Shown: in pieces, positions 25,817-34,962 of the stretch
Layout: each line of letters starts with the position of its first letter
How positions within the stretch are numbered: the first letter of the stretch is position 1
NCBI RefSeq assembly: GCF_003044065.1
Contig: NZ_PZJJ01000010.1
Span: forward strand, 45,240 to 109,239
Source: Alkalicoccus saliphilus
GTDB lineage: Bacteria; Bacillota; Bacilli; Bacillales; Salisediminibacteriaceae
Direction: 5' to 3'
DNA length: 64,000 nucleotides
Made by a program: the position numbers and the translations under genes
The notes under the pieces: generated by a model
Seen by the model: only the letters and a program-made list of their open reading frames with translations
Database searches by the model: none
Told to the model about the DNA's origin: nothing

Positions 25817-25933
25817 TTATTTACTCCTTTTTAAAGCCGGAAGCCTCTGTTTAAGTGAGATTGTAACGTAAAGGAAACGAATTCGCGTTTTTGTTTATGG
25901 AAAGGCAGACATCCGGTGCCGATAAAGATTTGT

Positions 25934-26599
25934 TCAGGTCTCTTTCTTTAAAAGTCCATTATTCAGGGCATACTCCACAAGTTCATACCGTTTTTGGAAG
26001 CCAAGTTTGTTCATCAGATTACTTTTATGAGTTTCCACCGTTTTTACGCTGATGAATAACTGAGCAGCAATTTCCTTATTGCTGTACCCTTTTGTGATCA
26101 GGATAAGAATCTCTTCTTCTCTTTCGCTGAGAAGCTTGTACGTGGAGAGGTCCTCCCCCTGCTTTACCCGCTGTAAAAAATCTTCTATGAGACTTCTCGT
26201 TTCAGAAGGATACAAGTACACCTGGTCTTTCATTACTTTTTCTATCGCCGTAAGAAGTTCTGAATCCAGCGCGTTTTTTAATACATAGCCGGAAGCTCCT
26301 GCCTGCAGCCCCTGGAACAAATCATTTTCGTCATCATGCATCGTCAAAATTAAAATCATCGTATCAGGCAGGCTTTTTTTAATTTCTTTAGTTGCTTCCA
26401 GCCCGTTCATACCCGGGGGCATGCTCAAATCCATGATGACAAGGTCCGGCTGTGAAGAGAGCGCTTTTTCCACGCCTTCTCTTCCATCGGTTGCCTCCCC
26501 GATCACTTCTATGTTTGTTTGCTTTTCAAGCAGCATCTTCACGCCGGCCCTCACAATCGCGTGATCATCCACGAGTAAGACACGGTAGTCCATTTTCAT
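25934..26599 (-). CDS. NarL/FixJ-type response regulator
   Basis: 221 residues. Receiver domain 1-120 (VLLVDDHAIVRAGV, acceptor in LVIMDLSMPPGMNG, YVLKNALDSELL) and a LuxR-type helix-turn-helix (LSEREEEILILITKGYSNKEIAAQLFISVKTVETHKSNLMNKL). It is upstream of the phosphorelay kinase in the same direction and is its likely partner. Targets cannot be told. Confidence 0.92.
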   Translation of the reverse strand: MKMDYRVLLVDDHAIVRAGVKMLLEKQTNIEVIGEATDGREGVEKALSSQPDLVIMDLSMPPGMNGLEATKEIKKSLPDTMILILTMHDDENDLFQGLQAGASGYVLKNALDSELLTAIEKVMKDQVYLYPSETRSLIEDFLQRVKQGEDLSTYKLLSEREEEILILITKGYSNKEIAAQLFISVKTVETHKSNLMNKLGFQKRYELVEYALNNGLLKKET

Positions 26600-27553
26600 T
26601 ATTAGGTTCCCCCCCTATTTTCCAGAATTGCGCTTTTTTACAGACCTGCAGTTTTCCTTTCATCATTCATGTCACTGTTGGAAAAATTATAAAATAATGC
26701 GTTTTCATTCTGCAGCCAGTAAAGGATGTCAAAGCTTAAGCTGCATTACGGAACAGGAAAAAGGGCCTCTACCCTGCCTCAAATGTGTATAAAGATAATT
26801 CAATCCTGTGCGGCAGTTTTAAACTTTTTCATCCTTTCATCCATTTTCCATATTATTGATCATCAAAATTATCATAACATTTCCACCTTACAAATATATG
26901 TATTTCTAAAAAATTATCGTTATATCACTATAGTGAAATACCTATGACAGCAAGGTTCTTCTCAGGTAAGGTGCCATTTCCTATGAGCGCGTAGAAGCTG
27001 GTGGGTACATGTCCTACTTATCTTATTCTTTCTCTGAATTTATCTGTCTTTAGTTAACTATTGCTTACAGAAGATGCCAATAAACGCTTATTTACTTTAC
27101 GGGCAGAAATATAAAAAACGGCGTGGCCTCCCACTATTGGAGGCCACGCCGGCTGACTGTTAAAAATACTTCTTTGTGTATAAGGATGTGAGGAATGGCT
27201 TTCTCCTTCGGGGCAAGCTTTCCGGAGGGGACGGCCTCCACTAATTTTATCCGCCCGTCAGGCGGATAAAATGGATAGTCGCCGCGTCCTGATCCTCCCG
27301 GAGTCATGCCCTGCGGCTCCAGCCAGTGAAATATCGTTGCTATCAAAAAAACGCTGTTACAGCCGTTTTCTCTATTCAAAAGACATCTTCCCCTCTGGAA
27401 CACTCCGGCGGGGTTGCCACGTCGAAAGGTCTTTTTCCATGTCCCGGGACATAGAAAAGAGCTGCAGCCGAGATCCACGACATGGCTGAGTGCAGGAGAG
27501 CCCTTGTAAACAGAATAGTTATTTCAGAAACAAGACTTAATCAAAACGATAAC
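26600..27553. other. Gene-poor gap with hairpin and dispersed repeat
   Basis: First 500 bp AT-rich with no gene. A perfect 13-bp hairpin (27119-27151, GGCGTGGCCTCC / GGAGGCCACGCC) resembles the terminators beside the two Met/His-rich genes but stands alone. 27188-27485 is GC-rich dispersed repeat; the open frames there are by-products of its composition. Confidence 0.5.
27188..27485. repeat. GC-rich dispersed repeat, copy b
   Basis: Contains CGGGGCAAGCTTTCCGG, GGAGGGGACGGCCTCC and CCGGAGTCATGCCCTGCGG, variants of the repeat seen at 21826, 40515 and 49640. Confidence 0.5.
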
Positions 27554-27584
27554 GGCGGAGCCTCCAACTTTTAGAGGGCCCGCC
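27554..27584 (-). terminator. Imperfect hairpin after Met/His-rich gene, copy 1
   Basis: GGCGG-AGCCTC / GAGGGC-CCGCC stem just past the stop at 27600. The spacer to the stop is identical with that of the second copy. Confidence 0.55.
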
Positions 27585-27599
27585 ATATGATCGGGAATA

Positions 27600-27914
27600 T
27601 TAATTTTGTTCCATATGATCCATTTCGTTAAAGTTTGCTCTCGGTTCTGCTCCCATTGTGCCGTGGTGTTCCTTGTACATCGCTTTTACCTGCTTCGTAC
27701 TCATGTTCGGATGCATTTCCTTCATCATCTTTTTCGCCTGGCCAAAATTAATAACCGCATTGGAGCCCATCATATGCTGGTGCATTTCTTCCATGTTTAT
27801 ATGACCGCTGTTTTCTTCCCTCATATCCATTTCTCCACTCTGCGCGCTGACTCCCGTCATGCCTCCAGTCAAAATCATTCCAAATGCAAATGTTCCTATA
27901 ATAAATTTTTTCAT
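27600..27914 (-). CDS. Met/His-rich secreted protein, copy 1
   Basis: 104 residues. The signal peptide MKKFIIGTFAFGMILTGGMT ends near GVSAQS (type-I cleavage after VSA). The mature part is rich in Met, His, Glu and Asp (MDMREENSGHINMEEMHQHMM, then KKMMKEMHPNM). It ends with HMEQN. Such Met/His clusters bind copper in secreted proteins, but there is no recognised domain, so metal binding is inference. A second copy is at 39796-40116 with a nearly identical C-terminal half and 3' flank. Confidence 0.75.
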   Translation of the reverse strand: MKKFIIGTFAFGMILTGGMTGVSAQSGEMDMREENSGHINMEEMHQHMMGSNAVINFGQAKKMMKEMHPNMSTKQVKAMYKEHHGTMGAEPRANFNEMDHMEQN

Positions 27915-28067
27915 TTCATCAGCTACTATTTTGAGATTAATTAATTATGAAAACACTATACCCATAAACTGGGAATAAAGTGTTAAGCCCTTCAATTCTG
28001 AAGGTAATTCAAAAAGCAGAGCGTATGAATACAACCGACAAGTAAGTAGCAGTGCAGCTATTACAGT

Positions 28068-28637
28068 TTATTTTATAAGTTTCCTGTTTTGTACAGCTAA
28101 CGCCCATAAAATATCTACTGTCAAACGAAGTAAAAAAATAACTTCCTGATCTTTGTTTAGAATACTGGTTTCCTTAAAATATAAACCAAAATAACCCTCA
28201 GGTTGTTGTTGATCCAATAGAAAATCTGTTGCTTCAACAATCCATCTTCCATGAAGGTTTAACTCTGCACTAATTCTAATAAGCGAAGCAACTACTGATA
28301 GGTCTCCTTTGCTTGCATAAGATAAAGCAATTCCACCTAAAAACTGATTCCAATTATTTATCTCTTCTCTGTCTACATTCCAAGTTTCAACATTTGAATT
28401 TCCTACCTGTTGAGCTAATTCAATTATTTCTTCGCGGTTGTAATTTATTAAATCTATCGGTGATTTTAGAATCTTGTGGACGTCGTCTGCTTTTTCAACT
28501 GTTAGTAACATTTCTTTTTTATGAATACTTTCTATAAATAATAAACCTAATTCACACAGTGCTCTATTTTGTTCTGGTACTTCCAGAGATTTAATCCATC
28601 GTTCGACATGTATTATTACCTCCGAAATATTTTTCAT
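28068..28637 (-). CDS. DUF6895-like helical protein, short
   Basis: 189 residues, all helical, no signal peptide or membrane segment. It shares with the upstream neighbour the W-x-x-x-L N-terminal helix (ERWIKSLEVPEQNRALCELGLLF) and an alpha-toroid-like arrangement, ending FLLRLTVDILWALAVQNRK. The ATG overlaps the stop of the 308-residue gene (ATGA), so the two are translationally coupled. I associate this type with DUF6895, a family of unknown function best known to me from actinomycetes. The low G+C relative to the flanks suggests transfer. Confidence 0.55.
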   Translation of the reverse strand: MKNISEVIIHVERWIKSLEVPEQNRALCELGLLFIESIHKKEMLLTVEKADDVHKILKSPIDLINYNREEIIELAQQVGNSNVETWNVDREEINNWNQFLGGIALSYASKGDLSVVASLIRISAELNLHGRWIVEATDFLLDQQQPEGYFGLYFKETSILNKDQEVIFLLRLTVDILWALAVQNRKLIK

Positions 28638-29560
28638 TTGGAAGCCTCTTTTTGTAATGTTTTATTTATCTCAACTGCGCATAAAAGCACGCCGACCAAG
28701 GTTGTGTGATAACAAAAACTGAACTCACTCTGTTCACTTTCATTTCTCTTATTTTTCATGGCAGGAATAGACCCATCTTCATTCCATGCGTTTAAAAATG
28801 CGTTCCTCGCATTTCGATACAGATAAGTATTATTTTTTTCTAAGAATGTCAGATTAATTAAAAGTTCTCCCATAAGATCATAATGACCAACACGCCAGTA
28901 ATGTATTAGAAGAGCCTCTAAAACATTTGCTATCTCATCAATATCTGATTGAGATAAAGAAAGGGAACGGTTACCGAAGTCAGTCATATAAAATAAAGTA
29001 TGTGTAATGGAATATGCTGCACTTTCATCAAGTGTTATTGTACTTTGAAAGCGACCCAAAATCGTTGAAGGAAAGTGTTTTATCCAGTCAGGCTCACCCT
29101 GCAAATCCGATTTCCATAAAAAGTACTCTAGATCCATTTTACGAAAGGGAACTAACTCGATGGAGTCATAATGCCCCCAATTTATCATATATTGATGACT
29201 TTCTTCGTAATAACCGCTTTTATATCCAGTCGATCTTAATTGTAAATAAGGGAACATCATGTGATAGGCCTCTTTTGGTCTTTTCCTCACAGCCTCAGCA
29301 TACAGTTTATTTTTCAGATGATTCTCGAAAAAACTTTGCCAGTTAGAGATTTCCGCCTCAAACTCAAGATGATTTCTTTTTTTAAGATAAGTATAAAGAA
29401 GAGATAGTTCTGAAAACGCCTTTACGCCATCTAAACAAAGGTTATTATTCCTGGTGGGAGAAAAACTGTCCAAATGTTTATTAAGCCACGATAAAGACTT
29501 GGCTGCGAAAGATTTGTGCGTTAATAAAAAATCGCTCTTTAGTTCATTCTCTATGTTCAA
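28634..29560 (-). CDS. DUF6895-like protein
   Basis: 308 residues from a TTG start (29558-29560) with GGAGGTGA ribosome site. Helical throughout: LSWLNKHLDSFSP, FSELSLLYTYLKKR, and a diagnostic-looking SAAYSITHTLFYMTDFGNR followed by LIHYWRVGHYDLMGELLINLTFL. These resemble DUF6895 proteins, whose function is unknown. It forms an operon with the overlapping 189-residue gene, with a 79-residue gene upstream. No enzyme motif seen. AT-rich compared with its neighbours. Confidence 0.6.
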   Translation of the reverse strand: MNIENELKSDFLLTHKSFAAKSLSWLNKHLDSFSPTRNNNLCLDGVKAFSELSLLYTYLKKRNHLEFEAEISNWQSFFENHLKNKLYAEAVRKRPKEAYHMMFPYLQLRSTGYKSGYYEESHQYMINWGHYDSIELVPFRKMDLEYFLWKSDLQGEPDWIKHFPSTILGRFQSTITLDESAAYSITHTLFYMTDFGNRSLSLSQSDIDEIANVLEALLIHYWRVGHYDLMGELLINLTFLEKNNTYLYRNARNAFLNAWNEDGSIPAMKNKRNESEQSEFSFCYHTTLVGVLLCAVEINKTLQKEASK

Positions 29561-29818
29561 TCAGGTCACCTCCGCTTCATATGTAAGATGTAATATAGCT
29601 ATGATTTTCCAAGCAATTTTAGAAATCTACAGCTATATTACAAATGTATGGCTTAGTGAATCTGTTTTTTTAAACTTTAACTTGTTCAAAAACACTGCCA
29701 AATTGTTTCAAATAGCCAGAGGGTTTAGTTTGCACACAACGATTTTATTTAATAATTAATTAACTAGATTATCTTTTTCTCGTCCTTCCAACGATAACTT
29801 CATTTAAAAAACTTCTAA

Positions 29819-30058
29819 TCAGCGGGACCTTTTTTGATTGATTACATCTTCAGCATCAGTGATTCCAGAAGCCAGAATAAAATTTGTGTAAATTAATGCA
29901 GACCAACCTACCTCGTCAATATTGCCTTTAAAGCCATCAAGTTCTTCCATTTTTTTAGCCGCTTCTATAACAGATTTCATAGTCAAATCTGGATTCAAGA
30001 CACGGCTTTCTTCTAATATTTTTAAAGATTCTTGCATGTTTAACTTTTGGTTAGTCAT
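29819..30058 (-). CDS. Small protein upstream of DUF6895-like pair
   Basis: 79 residues from the ATG at 30056-30058, preferred over upstream codons because GGAAAGGAGGTG precedes it. Helical and acidic (QESLKILEESRVLNPDLTM, then SVIEAAKKMEELDGF), ending INQKRSR. No cysteine and no Ser/Thr-rich tail, so a peptide natural product precursor is not obvious. Unknown family; position suggests it belongs to the same cassette. The AT-rich upstream DNA holds overlapping palindromes (30083-30118). Confidence 0.6.
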   Translation of the reverse strand: MTNQKLNMQESLKILEESRVLNPDLTMKSVIEAAKKMEELDGFKGNIDEVGWSALIYTNFILASGITDAEDVINQKRSR

Positions 30059-30082
30059 GATAGTCACCTCCTTTCCTATTTT

Positions 30083-30118
30083 CATAATATCCATAATATT
30101 ATGAATATTATAAATAAT
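30083..30118. promoter_or_regulatory. Overlapping AT palindromes upstream of the cassette
   Basis: CATAATATCCATAATATTATG and ATATTATGAATATTAT-type symmetry directly before the 79-residue gene; possible operator. Confidence 0.35.
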
Positions 30119-30906
30119 ATACCATGTAAAAGTTATCTATGGTGTAAAATTACAAAAAAAGGTCTTTCGTCCTTTTTTTGTCCATAGTATAGGTTATGGC
30201 ATCTCTCATAACAGTTCTTCTATTCGTCCTACATTTTTCTGTTGAACTTGCTGGCGGGAGTGTCATCAGAAAAGAAAACTGCTGGTGCAACCGCCTTTTT
30301 TCTCATACCAAAGGTATCTTCTTTTGTTATTGCTGCAACCTCCGGATACCGGGTTGCAAAAACGGTTATAAGTCCTTTTTCACATATTATAGGTTGATTT
30401 CATGGCAACCTATATCCATTTTTAATAGACAACATACTATACTTTCCAATAACCATTGAAATTGGATAAATTCAACTCACTTTTTCTCGCTTAAATATAA
30501 TACTATATAAGCATTTGAAAGATATACTTTATCTAACTGAGGGAGTTGAACTTAATAATTAGTTTCTGTTTCTGCAAACAGCCGCAGGCCCTCCAATGAC
30601 AACACAGACTATAAAAGAGACACTCATGCACAATCAATGCCCCATGAAGAATGAAAATGTCCTTTTCCAGTAAGGTTACCTACTGCCGAAACAGGGGGAA
30701 CGAAGCCTGTTTATGCACTGTCTTTTATACCGTAAGCTGTAGAAGACATGGAGAGACTACGAACGATTAAGGACGAGCCCCACTCTGACCGACAAAAAGA
30801 GGGCAGAATTAGCTGAGGCCGGCCCGCTCGGAAAGCTTCTCTATGGAAACTAAAGCGGCCGTTCATTTTATTTTCAAGGCAGCCATTTTTAAAACGGATT
30901 AAATAC
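30095..30906. other. Gene-poor gap
   Basis: Holds palindromes, a hairpin (30153-30181, ACAAAAAAAGG / CCTTTTTTTGT) and a relic-like stretch 30210-30370 that in one frame reads VFATRYPEVAAITKEDTFGM but is broken. It ends with a GC-rich repeat (about 30735-30862). Confidence 0.45.
30735..30862. repeat. GC-rich dispersed repeat, copy c
   Basis: Contains AATTAGCTGAGGCCGGCCC and CTCGGAAAGC, shared with about 49890-49920 and, inverted, with about 40525-40550. Confidence 0.55.
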
Positions 30907-30944
30907 AACTAAGCTCTCCGTAACGAACAGCGGAGAGCTTAGTT
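30907..30944 (-). terminator. Terminator of the glycosylglycerate-type operon
   Basis: Perfect 14-bp stem AACTAAGCTCTCCG (30907-30920) with CGGAGAGCTTAGTT (30931-30944), directly after the glycerate kinase gene. Confidence 0.85.
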
Positions 30945-30952
30945 AGATAACC

Positions 30953-32089
30953 TTACTTATTATGAACGAGGATCAGCCGCATCATGTTTTCCACTAAGCT
31001 TGTGAGCCATTCCGAAGAACGAGGTATGATTTCTTCCAGAGAGGCACTTTTTTTAATTAAGGAAAAGGCAGCGAGGATTCCGAGTTTATGCATCTGCTCT
31101 GAAGAGAGTTCCAGCTGGCCACATACAGCCACCACCGGGATGCCTAAGGATCCTGCCTTTTGAGCTACTCCGTTAATAACTTTTCCATCAAGTGTCTGAC
31201 TGTCGAGTTTTCCTTCTCCTGTAATAACGAGGTCGGCTGTTTCCAGTCGTTCAGAGAAGGCAGCTTCTGACATGACCAGCTCAATTCCAGGGATTAATTC
31301 CGCCTGTAAAAAGGAAATGAGCGCCGCTCCTATTCCCCCGGCAGCTCCCCCACCCGGCAGTTCCAACATTTTCTTGTTCAACTGCTTCTCAGTCGTTACG
31401 GCAAAATAACGCAGATTGTTATCGAGTGTTTTGACCGCTTCCGAATCTGCTCCCTTCTGCGGGCCAAATACCGCACTCGCTCCCGCCGTTCCACAAAGAA
31501 CATTCTGTACATCACTCGCTGCAAGAAAAACTGCTTCTGTAACACGCGGATCCAACTCAAGCGTGTCGAGCCTGTCCAGCTTGTGCAGATGTCCCCCGCC
31601 TTCTGGAATCGGCAGGTTATTTTTATCATAAAACTCTATTCCAAGAGCTCTCAAAAGCCCCATTCCAGCATCATTTGTAGCACTGCCACCGAGACCAAGT
31701 ATAAAACGACGGTATCCTTTATCGAGTGCGCAGCGGATCAGCTCCCCCGTACCAAAACTGGAAGCATGGAAAGGATCAAGCTCCTCTGAGGTCAATAACT
31801 GCAGGCCGGAGGCCGCTGCCGTTTCGATCACAGCGGTTTCTCCATCTCCGAGAACTCCCCAGGCAGCCTCGACTTTTCGAAAAAAAGGATCATTCACTGT
31901 TTCATAATGAAGGTTTCCTCTGGAAGCAGCCGTCAAGTTTTCTACGGTCCCCTCCCCTCCATCTGCCATAGGGACTAAATCAACTGCTGCTTCATCCATC
32001 ACATTGTTGATACCTCTCTCAATCGATTGACAGACTTCAAGTGCAGTCATGGAACCTTTAAAAGAATCAGGAGCTACAACGATTTTCAT
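30953..32089 (-). CDS. glxK: Glycerate kinase
   Basis: 378 residues, full length for the GlxK/GarK family: N-terminal MKIVVAPDSFKGSMTALEVCQSIERG, MADGGEGTVENL, GFILGLGGSATNDAGMG-type motif (FILGLGGSATNDAGMGLLRAL), and GEGKLDSQTLDGKV. It phosphorylates D-glycerate with ATP to a phosphoglycerate that enters glycolysis. It is the last gene of the operon starting with the ROK repressor at 39331. Its presence next to a glycosidase and a sugar kinase is the main clue that the imported substrate contains glycerate. The symbol denotes the family. Confidence 0.93.
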   Translation of the reverse strand: MKIVVAPDSFKGSMTALEVCQSIERGINNVMDEAAVDLVPMADGGEGTVENLTAASRGNLHYETVNDPFFRKVEAAWGVLGDGETAVIETAAASGLQLLTSEELDPFHASSFGTGELIRCALDKGYRRFILGLGGSATNDAGMGLLRALGIEFYDKNNLPIPEGGGHLHKLDRLDTLELDPRVTEAVFLAASDVQNVLCGTAGASAVFGPQKGADSEAVKTLDNNLRYFAVTTEKQLNKKMLELPGGGAAGGIGAALISFLQAELIPGIELVMSEAAFSERLETADLVITGEGKLDSQTLDGKVINGVAQKAGSLGIPVVAVCGQLELSSEQMHKLGILAAFSLIKKSASLEEIIPRSSEWLTSLVENMMRLILVHNK

Positions 32090-32146
32090 AAGTTCCCTCC
32101 TGCCGGTTTTTACGCTTATACAGCTTATACAGTTTCTACACTATCT

Positions 32147-33076
32147 TTAATAAGCCGCTTTTTCTTTTTTCCGGTGAATTAAAGAAGCGGCGGCCACCAC
32201 CCCTGACTTAAAGTTTAAGGAGGACTTTTCAATCTCCACTTCTCCACTTCCGGGGTTCAATGTATTATTCTTCACATATTTTCTCACTTCTTTAAATAAC
32301 GGCTCTCCTATATTGGAGACCCCTCCTCCAATAATAATTTTTTCCGGATCAAATAGATTAATAAGAGAAACACAGCCGATGCCGATATTTCTAAATATAT
32401 CTGTCATCAATTCTACAGCCGCTGTCTCGCCATCCATGTAAAGTTGTACTACTTCCTGGGAAGAGAGAGATTTTCCGAAGCGCTCGCTTCCTCTTCTCGC
32501 AATTGCGGTTCCAGAGGCTATCCATTCAAAACAGCCTTTTTGCCCGCATCTGCATGTTCCGTAGGCAGGATCCATCACCATATGACCAACTTCTGCTGCA
32601 TTGCCAGTCCTTCCTTCAAGCAGGTTTCCTTCCGCAAAAATGCCTCCACCTATGCCTGTACTGATCGTCAAATAAATAAAATTATGAAGATCCTTTGCTC
32701 CTCCGAGCCACTTTTCAGCTTCCGCCGCTGCATTAGCATCGTTTTGCAATTTGACCGGAAACTCGTACCGGGAAGTAAAAACGTTAACGATATCGAAATT
32801 TTCCCATCCCGGCAGATTTGGAGGACAAAGAATGCGGCCGGTTTTGGAGTTTAATGGGCCCGGAGCAATGATACCGAGACCTTCCATGAAAGATAAATCC
32901 AGACCCGTTTCCGCTGTTAACTGATCAGCTGTGTTTATTATCCGGAGACACATCTCCGCAGGCGGCACCGATTGATCGGTTTTCAGCGTTTCTTCCAGAA
33001 GAACGGTGCCTTCTGAAGTTACGAGCCCGACGGCTGTTTTTGTCCCTCCAATATCAATACCGATACTGTAATTCAT
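32147..33076 (-). CDS. ROK-family sugar kinase (glucokinase-like)
   Basis: 309 residues from the ATG at 33074-33076, which follows AAAGGAGGG at the right distance. MNYSIGIDIGGTKTAVGLV is the ATP-binding DxGGTK motif, LQNDANAAAEAEKWLGGA carries the catalytic Asp, and EVGHMVMDP with CRCGQKGCFEW is the ROK zinc site. It should phosphorylate a free hexose, probably glucose or mannose, released by the glycosidase encoded just upstream (4-codon-scale spacing, same strand). Unlike the ROK repressor at 38120 it has no helix-turn-helix. Confidence 0.92.
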   Translation of the reverse strand: MNYSIGIDIGGTKTAVGLVTSEGTVLLEETLKTDQSVPPAEMCLRIINTADQLTAETGLDLSFMEGLGIIAPGPLNSKTGRILCPPNLPGWENFDIVNVFTSRYEFPVKLQNDANAAAEAEKWLGGAKDLHNFIYLTISTGIGGGIFAEGNLLEGRTGNAAEVGHMVMDPAYGTCRCGQKGCFEWIASGTAIARRGSERFGKSLSSQEVVQLYMDGETAAVELMTDIFRNIGIGCVSLINLFDPEKIIIGGGVSNIGEPLFKEVRKYVKNNTLNPGSGEVEIEKSSLNFKSGVVAAASLIHRKKEKAAY

Positions 33077-33103
33077 TTTTTCCCTCCTTTCGCAGTGCAA
33101 AGA

Positions 33104-34951
33104 TTACGTTTCTTCCATATAGAGAAAAACAGTGGAAATAAAAGCTCCCGGCCACGAAAACCAATGTCGGGATGTAACTTCTCCGCTGTTTTCGGAATAC
33201 GCCTCTGAAAACATTCCATCAAACTGTACTACCTGCTTCAGCCGCTCCAGGATGCGCTGGATTCCCTGCTCATCTTCATGGTAATAATAGTAGAGAAGCT
33301 GTTGTCCATCCCCGAGCGGCCATGGATGAGGAGTGTGAACAGAACCGAGCCCTTCATATTTCCCTTCATAAAAACCTCCTTTATTTTCACCCGTCAAAGC
33401 AAAAGCAAAGGTTTTGTTCCATACGGGATCTTCTTTTTCGCAAAATCCCCAGACCGGTGCATAAATAAACGGCAGGTCATTGGCATCATGATACAGACTG
33501 CAGTTCCCCTTTAAATCGACGAGGTAAGCAAAAATCCCTTCTGGAGTAACAAATTCGGCCCACGTGTCCCGTTTAATATTTTCCGCCCAGCTGTTCAGCG
33601 GTTTTTCCGTAAAAGGACGCAGCTGATTCAGTTTATCCAGTTTTTTTATCGTATACCACATAAGAACCTGGCTGGAAAAATGGTAAGGAAATTCTACCTC
33701 ATCGTCCGCCGGTGTTTCTCCGGTGGCAAAAATCCAGTGGGAAGAACTTTTATATTCGAGAAGCATCGAGAGAATCTGGTCTATTTCTTCCCAAATATCC
33801 GCCCCCAGCTTAAAGAGATTTTCGTTATTCATTTCAATGTAATCACAGATTTCCAGGAGCGGATAGCACTGCTGGTCGAGCTGAAAAACAAGATCTTTGC
33901 ACGTTCCATTTGTTAAATAGGCTCTCCCCCAGTATTTTTCTGGGCGTTCTGCCCGTCTAAACATCCAGTTAATATGTTTTTTCACTGTTTCTTCCGCAGT
34001 TCCCGGCGACGTCTTTCCTCTTTTTTGTGCTTCCAGAAGAAGCTGAACCATGTAATAGGAGTCTCTGTTCCAAGACAGCGGTAGCAACTGATGGTCTGTA
34101 ATAACGCACGTTTCTTCCTCATTTAAGGATACCGAGCAGCAGTTAAGGATATAATTGATGTTCTGCTGGACAACAAAGCTATTGAAATCCACCTCTTTTT
34201 CCTTAAATTCCCGGTTTTTAAAATCCCAGATTTTCTCCGGCCCGCCATTCGGCTCCAAGTCGATCGTCAACTGACATTCTCCCGTTTCTCCCGGCTGAAG
34301 TGTAATTTCTGTCAACAGGGTGCTCTCTTCGTTTAGTAAGTTCTCGTCTTTAAGAAAACTGCCATTCAAAGAGAAAGAACAAGCTGCTGAGGTTTTTAAG
34401 CTTTTATTTTCAAGCAGAAGAGTTTCATTCTGCCAGGAAGATCTGCGCTCAGGTTCCGGAATCGGAATAGGACCACCCTCTGTAAGCTGTCCGTAGCTGC
34501 TGCGGTTCATATTTGCTCTTCCTTCCCAGTAGACCGGCACAGCCATAACTTCTGAAGAGCCGTTGGTCAAATGGTCCACCTGGGTTACCGTAGACCCTTC
34601 CGCCTGAAAATAAGAACGGAGCTTCAGCGGCCCTTTGTCTCTTTCCAGAATAATCGTGCCTTCTTCGCTTATATAACTCTGCCTGGTTTGAAACCTTGTA
34701 TAATGCAAGCCGAAACCTGCATTGCCTGCAATGCCTTTTCGGTATTCCCGTACAAATGAACTGTCATACCATTTATCATTAGGAAACTGGTCAAGAAGGC
34801 TCATTGTTATATAGCCGTAATCTTCGTTTTTATAATTGACAGATTTAAACTTTCCATCCTCCCCGAGACTGGCACTCAAGCTTCCGGATCCAAAATCCAG
34901 AGGTTTTTTATTCTGTACATTTAACGGCTTATAAATATTAAAGCTTTTCAT
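33104..34951 (-). CDS. Alpha/alpha-toroid glycoside hydrolase (MGH1/GH63-like)
   Basis: 615 residues, no signal peptide, so intracellular. The first 260 residues are beta-rich; the rest is a helical toroid with DHQLLPLSWNRDSYYM (Asp297, probable catalytic acid), FQLDQQCYPLLEICDY, GETPADDEVEFPYH and a C-terminal RHWFSWPGAF. These suggest the six-hairpin glycosidases, closest in my judgement to the mannosylglycerate/glucosylglycerate hydrolase type; GH125 mannosidase is an alternative. The operon also encodes an importer, a ROK sugar kinase and a glycerate kinase, which together would handle both products of glycosylglycerate hydrolysis. The substrate is inference. Confidence 0.7.
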   Translation of the reverse strand: MKSFNIYKPLNVQNKKPLDFGSGSLSASLGEDGKFKSVNYKNEDYGYITMSLLDQFPNDKWYDSSFVREYRKGIAGNAGFGLHYTRFQTRQSYISEEGTIILERDKGPLKLRSYFQAEGSTVTQVDHLTNGSSEVMAVPVYWEGRANMNRSSYGQLTEGGPIPIPEPERRSSWQNETLLLENKSLKTSAACSFSLNGSFLKDENLLNEESTLLTEITLQPGETGECQLTIDLEPNGGPEKIWDFKNREFKEKEVDFNSFVVQQNINYILNCCSVSLNEEETCVITDHQLLPLSWNRDSYYMVQLLLEAQKRGKTSPGTAEETVKKHINWMFRRAERPEKYWGRAYLTNGTCKDLVFQLDQQCYPLLEICDYIEMNNENLFKLGADIWEEIDQILSMLLEYKSSSHWIFATGETPADDEVEFPYHFSSQVLMWYTIKKLDKLNQLRPFTEKPLNSWAENIKRDTWAEFVTPEGIFAYLVDLKGNCSLYHDANDLPFIYAPVWGFCEKEDPVWNKTFAFALTGENKGGFYEGKYEGLGSVHTPHPWPLGDGQQLLYYYYHEDEQGIQRILERLKQVVQFDGMFSEAYSENSGEVTSRHWFSWPGAFISTVFLYMEET

Positions 34952-34962
34952 TCTATCTCTCC

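Noticed and set aside
27134..27489. Open frames on both strands
   Set aside because: They lie inside the GC-rich repeat and arise from its composition.
29819..30058. Small protein as a RiPP precursor
   Set aside because: No leader-core boundary, no Cys/Ser/Thr-rich tail and no maturation enzyme nearby.
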